A stretch of DNA of 64,000 nucleotides, taken from the NCBI GenBank assembly GCA_018398805.1, contig JAGFBZ010002258.1, forward strand, positions 124,001-188,000. The letters run 5' to 3'. The notes under the pieces are model-generated. The model made no database searches. It had not been told where the DNA came from and saw only the letters and a program-made list of their open reading frames with translations. Origin of the DNA: Hirundichthys speculiger. Its lineage: Eukaryota > Chordata > Actinopteri > Beloniformes > Exocoetidae. The translations under genes and the position numbers were made by a program. Below, piece after piece: positions 61,301-64,000 of the stretch (positions are counted from its first letter, which is position 1; every line of letters starts with the position of its first letter).

Positions 61301-63933
61301 ATGGAGCCGCACTGCAGTAACCAGCTAGAGAACAGCAGGACAGTGAACACATGGAGCAGAACATGGAGGAATGACGTGAAAGTTTGGTTGCAGTCCAGAA
61401 TTTTCTTTTTCAGACAGAATTGTTAATATTTCTACCTGAGTTGCTACCTGAACTGTAAAGGACACAGATTTTTACCGTTCTCCATGTCTGTTTTAGCTTT
61501 TCGTGTTTACCTGCCAATTCTTTTCTGGTTCTGCAGCAGCCAGTAACAGACTTTTCAAAACAAAAGCATGTGAGCAACATGCGTTAAAGCGCGATAAAGT
61601 AAATGTCGGTGTTAATAAATGAATGGGTTAATGCGATAATAACGCGTTAACTTGCCCAGCCCTAAAAAAAATATATATATATATCTTAAAAAGCAAAAAG
61701 TTAATTAACAGTTGTTTTGATGTTAAAAAAAAAAGAGGAATTAAAAATGTAGATAAAATGCAAGAAATAAAAGTTAATTGTTTTGATAAAATGTGGCAAA
61801 TAGAAAAGTTTTTAACCTTGATTTAAAACTGCTGAGAGTGTCAGCAGACCTGCAGGTTTCTGGGAGTTTGTTCCACATGTGAGGAGCATAAAAACTGAAC
61901 GCTGCCTCTCCGTGTTTAGTTCTGACTCTGGGAACAGAAAGTAGACTTGACCCTGATGACCTGAGGGATCTGGTGGGTTCATAACGAACCAGAAGATCCT
62001 GAATGTATTTTGGCCCTAAACCATTCAGTGCTTTGTAAACTAACAGCAGGATTTTAAAGTCAATTCTTTGACAAACAGGAAGCCAGTGTAAAGATCTGAG
62101 GACTGGAGTTATATGATCCAGTTTCCTGGTGTTAGTGAGGACTGGAGCATCTGGTCAGTGTTTGGATTGGACTGTAGTCTCCTGGTGAGATGGTTATGTA
62201 GATTTGTGTGTCATCAGCATAGTTGTGGTAACATATTTTGTCTCAGCGCTGGATTTTCATCTCCATCACCGTTATCTTCTGTAGGAGGCTGAGGTAGTCT
62301 TCAGTGGAGACGGGAGGCATCTTGTTGATAGTTAACCCAGTGGTTAGCACCTTTCCAGGCTAATTAGCTTTAGCTTAGTGAAAGTTAAAGTTACTACAGT
62401 CAATAATGAGATTTGTAGGAAATGCAGCAGGTTGCAGTGAAGAGGACGTTTCCTGCTCAGCTCAGAGGCGTCCCTATTCCTGTCTGATGTCTTTCTGTCC
62501 CCGCAGCGTCTGCAGGAGCTCCATCTGCAGCACAACAGCATAGAGATGCCGACCAGGCTCTGGCTGGTCTGACCTCACTGGCACTGCTGGACCTGAGCAG
62601 GAATAATCTCCACACCATCGGTCCAGCATCCCTGCGGCCTCTGGTTAGCCTGCAGGTGCTCCGCATCACAGGTGAGACTGATGACAGTGGAGGTCATGTG
62701 GGTGTTTTTAGTTGTTTTCAGTTCAGACCCCTGACTCTACAGCTGTAGGTCAGGTAGTTAATATGGACATGTTTGCTTTGAGAACCATGAAGGCATGTCC
62801 TCTCTGCTCTGCGCCAGACAACCCGTGGCGCTGTGACTGTGCTCTCCACTGGCTGAGGAGCTGGATCGATGAGGAGGGTCAGCGGCTGCTCAGCTCTGCG
62901 GAGCGCCGGCTGGTCTGCATCGAGCCGCCACGCCTCTCACATCTCAGCCTGGTGGAGGTCCCGCTCAACAGCCTGGGTGTGCATCCCCCCGCTGGTGCAG
63001 CTGGAGCCCAGGAGGCTGGCGGTGCGCCTGGGAGAGAGCCTCAGGGTGTCCTGCCACGCCTCCGGCTACCCGCGACCACAGGTAACTAAGCTAACTAAGA
63101 CGTCTGAGCACAGAACTGAATATTTGTGCAGGTGACCTGGAGGTAACTAAGCTAACTAAGCTAGCAGCTAACTAAGCTTCTGCCTGTAGTTTGCTGATTT
63201 GGTTGTATGTAACAATTACCTTCTGTAATCTCAGCCAGACGTCTGAGCACAGAACTGAATATTTGTGCAGGTGACCTGGAGGAAGGCGTCCCAGGGTAAA
63301 GTGGTGCACTCCCCCAGAGGTCTGGTCCAGGAGTCCGGTTCTGCAGGAGGTGGCGCTGGAGGAGCAGAGGAACCCTCGGAGGAAGGCAGGATCAGTCTCC
63401 AGAAGACCAGCGGCGAGCCCTTTGACCCCGACACAGGCAGCGGCATGCTCTTTCTCAGTAACGTGACCGTGGCGCATGCAGGTTTCTACGAATGCGAGGC
63501 CTGGAACGCAGGAGGCGTGGCCAGGGTGACCTTCCAGCTCGCCATCAACTCATCCACATCCTCCTCCTCTTCTTCCTCAATCTGGGCCTCGTGGTCTCAG
63601 GTGTCCTCTGCGTACTCGCCTGCTTGGCCCCGGCTGAGGAGCCACGGTCCCGCCTTGGGCTCCGACGTGAGCAGGGAGCCCCTGTACGCTCTGGGCAGCA
63701 TGGCCTTCAGCGCTCTGGGGGCCGCCACTCAGACCGCCATCGCCGCAGGAATCTCCCTGCTGGCTTTGACCGCGCTGCTGCTGGTAGCCATGATCTACAG
63801 CCGACACCACCAGCGAGACAAGGATCCAGATGGTTCTGAAAAGGTGCCTGTTGGTCTGAGTAAACCCAATAGAGATGAGATATTAGGACAGAATGATATA
63901 AAGAATAACTCAGGCAAATCCCGCCTCAGATGA
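58168..63933 (+). CDS. lrrc24: LRRC24-like leucine-rich repeat/Ig membrane protein (frame broken twice)
   Basis: Single-pass surface protein of the LRR-Ig type, family role thought to be neural cell adhesion. Exons: 58168-58395, 58470-58556, 59772-59963, 62507-62671, 62818-63081, 63271-63933. Order: signal peptide, cysteine-rich LRRNT (CPVGCRCYSLTVEC), about five LRRs, LRRCT (NPWRCDCALHWL), one Ig domain (VSCHASGYP to YECEAWNAGG), and a membrane helix in AATQTAIAAGISLLALTALL. SMAFSALGAATQTAIAA is nearly identical to human LRRC24 as I recall it. Two frame errors occur: about 62549 (bases missing, by LRR spacing probably four) and 62976 (one extra G). Splice sites and the rest are sound, so base errors are as likely as gene death. 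The cytoplasmic tail does not resemble LRRC24 and may continue outside the window. Confidence 0.85.
58470..58556 (+). CDS. lrrc24: lrrc24-like exon, first LRR
   Basis: 29 codons, TIFLQDNVINQIRRHDLSLL then RHLHYLYLQ, before gtaacc. One leucine-rich repeat; phase 0 at both ends. Confidence 0.88.
58955..59208. mobile_element. Mariner/Tc1-like MITE relic in lrrc24-like intron
   Basis: Contains tgaggtcacgactctgtgca, catgtcttcatggacctttc and gtgcactggtgcccagtcat, landmarks of a very common fish Tc1/mariner element. It ends with acttttgtcaatatagtgta. One end is missing. Recognised from memory. Confidence 0.55.
59772..59963 (+). CDS. lrrc24: lrrc24-like exon, LRRs 2-4
   Basis: 64 codons: NNTISAMEPGSFQDQRQLLE, LALNGNRIHLVTADMFQGLE, HLRILYLSRNGITRLLDYTF and RGLQ, before gtgaag. 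Spacing of about 24 residues per repeat is intact. Confidence 0.9.
60405..60527. mobile_element. L2-type 3' region fragment, left of the hAT element
   Basis: The gcaagtttatttgtagcaca and ggtgctgtgcataaaacatt words are those of common fish L2/SINE 3' regions. A matching element resumes at about 61740 after the hAT insertion. Identification is from memory. Confidence 0.4.
60528..61664. mobile_element. hAT-like non-autonomous transposon in lrrc24-like intron
   Basis: Inverted ends tagggctgggcaacgattaa and ttaacttgcccagcccta, with repeated gattaatcacgattaatcgc inside the left end. Flanks aataaaat and aaaaaaat match at 7 of 8 bases. The AT-rich interior holds one 116-codon open frame (60872-61222) with no recognisable motif, judged chance. 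Confidence 0.8.
61740..62240 (-). mobile_element. LINE-2-like fragment, antisense
   Basis: On the minus strand, gcactgaatggtttagggcc and the following bases give pieces of the C-terminal L2 reverse transcriptase (ALNGLGPKYIQDLLVRYEP-like, then VRTKHGEAAFS, MWNKLPE and FKSRLK-like). Several frameshifts. Together with 60405-60527 it suggests one L2 copy split by the hAT element. Confidence 0.55.
62507..62671 (+). CDS. lrrc24: lrrc24-like exon, LRRs 4-5, frame break
   Basis: RLQELHLQHNSIEM is followed, after two bases, by DQALAGLTSLALLDLSRNNL in another frame. The LRR should be 24 residues; counting both sides leaves two residues (six bases) to fill while only two bases exist. It ends with ACA plus G before gtgaga, and the phase fits the next exon. 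Confidence 0.8.
62818..63081 (+). CDS. lrrc24: lrrc24-like exon, LRRCT and start of Ig domain, frame break
   Basis: DNPWRCDCALHWLRSWIDEE through VCIEPPRLSHLSLVEVPLNS is the LRRCT. After CTG at 62973-62975 one extra G shifts the frame; beyond it VCIPPLVQLEPRRLAVRLGE and SLRVSCHASGYPRPQ run to gtaact. The first Ig cysteine is in VSCHAS. Confidence 0.8.
63098..63143 (+). repeat. Duplicated splice acceptor, copy 1
   Basis: 46 bases identical to 63237-63282, the real intron end plus the first bases of the final exon. Here the exon-like piece is 11 bases (63132-63142) and is followed by gtaact, giving a complete micro-exon look-alike. Confidence 0.9.
63271..63933 (+). CDS. lrrc24: lrrc24-like exon, Ig end, stalk, membrane helix, tail
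   Basis: Begins VTWRKASQGKVVHSPRG and contains DTGSGMLFLSNVTVAHAGFY and ECEAWNAGGVARVTFQL with the second Ig cysteine. A Ser-rich stalk, the helix and MIYSRHHQRDKDPDG follow. The open frame continues to a TGA at 63931. The last 30 codons (VPVGLSKPNRDEIL onward) do not look like LRRC24. A possible donor (aag, then gtgcct) at 63844 would move the rest of the tail to an exon beyond the window. Confidence 0.8.
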   Translation: MTWRKASQGKVVHSPRGLVQESGSAGGGAGGAEEPSEEGRISLQKTSGEPFDPDTGSGMLFLSNVTVAHAGFYECEAWNAGGVARVTFQLAINSSTSSSSSSSIWASWSQVSSAYSPAWPRLRSHGPALGSDVSREPLYALGSMAFSALGAATQTAIAAGISLLALTALLLVAMIYSRHHQRDKDPDGSEKVPVGLSKPNRDEILGQNDIKNNSGKSRLR

Positions 63934-64000
63934 ACAACAGGGCGTAATAGCGTCAGATTCACGTATAAAAAATGCAAATATTGGCCCGATATATCGGCCG
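63934..64000. other. Window end, possible transposon terminus
   Basis: Ends in ggcccgatatatcggccg, a near-palindromic motif of the kind found at hAT-like element ends. Too short to assign. Confidence 0.25.

Overview
This is animal nuclear DNA, almost certainly from a ray-finned (teleost) fish. Coding sequence is split into short exons with GT/AG borders. The mobile-element set is typical of teleosts: a Rex3/RTE-like LINE with a GATG-type tail, hAT-like elements with 8-bp target duplications, Tc1/mariner relics and L2 pieces. There are no operons, ribosome-binding sites or CRISPR arrays.

Two protein genes are recognised, both on the + strand. The first is the second half of lonp1, the mitochondrial Lon protease: twelve exons from 5332 to 28909 that join in phase into 544 codons plus stop, with a likely polyadenylation signal at 29330. 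The second is an lrrc24-like gene (leucine-rich repeats, one Ig domain, one membrane helix), with coding exons from 58168 to about 63933. Its non-coding first exon and promoter may lie in a CpG-rich stretch near 44.5-44.8 kb. As given, the lrrc24 reading frame is broken twice, near 62549 and near 62976.

The main feature of the window is tandem repetition. Seven unrelated minisatellite arrays, with units of about 11, 42, 37, 22, 40, 36 and 17-21 bp, fill about 40 kb of the 64 kb. Four lie in lonp1 introns (1-5242, 8133-18055, 18861-22162 and 23428-24702). Two lie between the genes (33117-35848 and 36841-44260). One lies upstream of the lrrc24 start codon (45000-55459), probably in its first intron. 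Several are themselves higher-order repeats. Very long open frames across these arrays follow from repeat units without in-frame stops and are not called as genes.

The rest is interspersed elements. They include a nearly intact LINE (24943-28285) with a 13-bp target duplication, an element in lonp1 intron 3 carrying a THAP-like exon fragment, a Tc1/mariner-type MITE inserted inside a minisatellite unit, a 1.6-kb element with a decayed Myb/SANT-like exon (56423-58025), and a 194-bp imperfect palindrome at 55598-55791. I found no convincing new biochemical system. The unusual features are the repeat load in and around a housekeeping gene, the 37-bp unit that repeats a near-CRE and a TATA-like palindrome about 77 times, and the broken lrrc24 frame.
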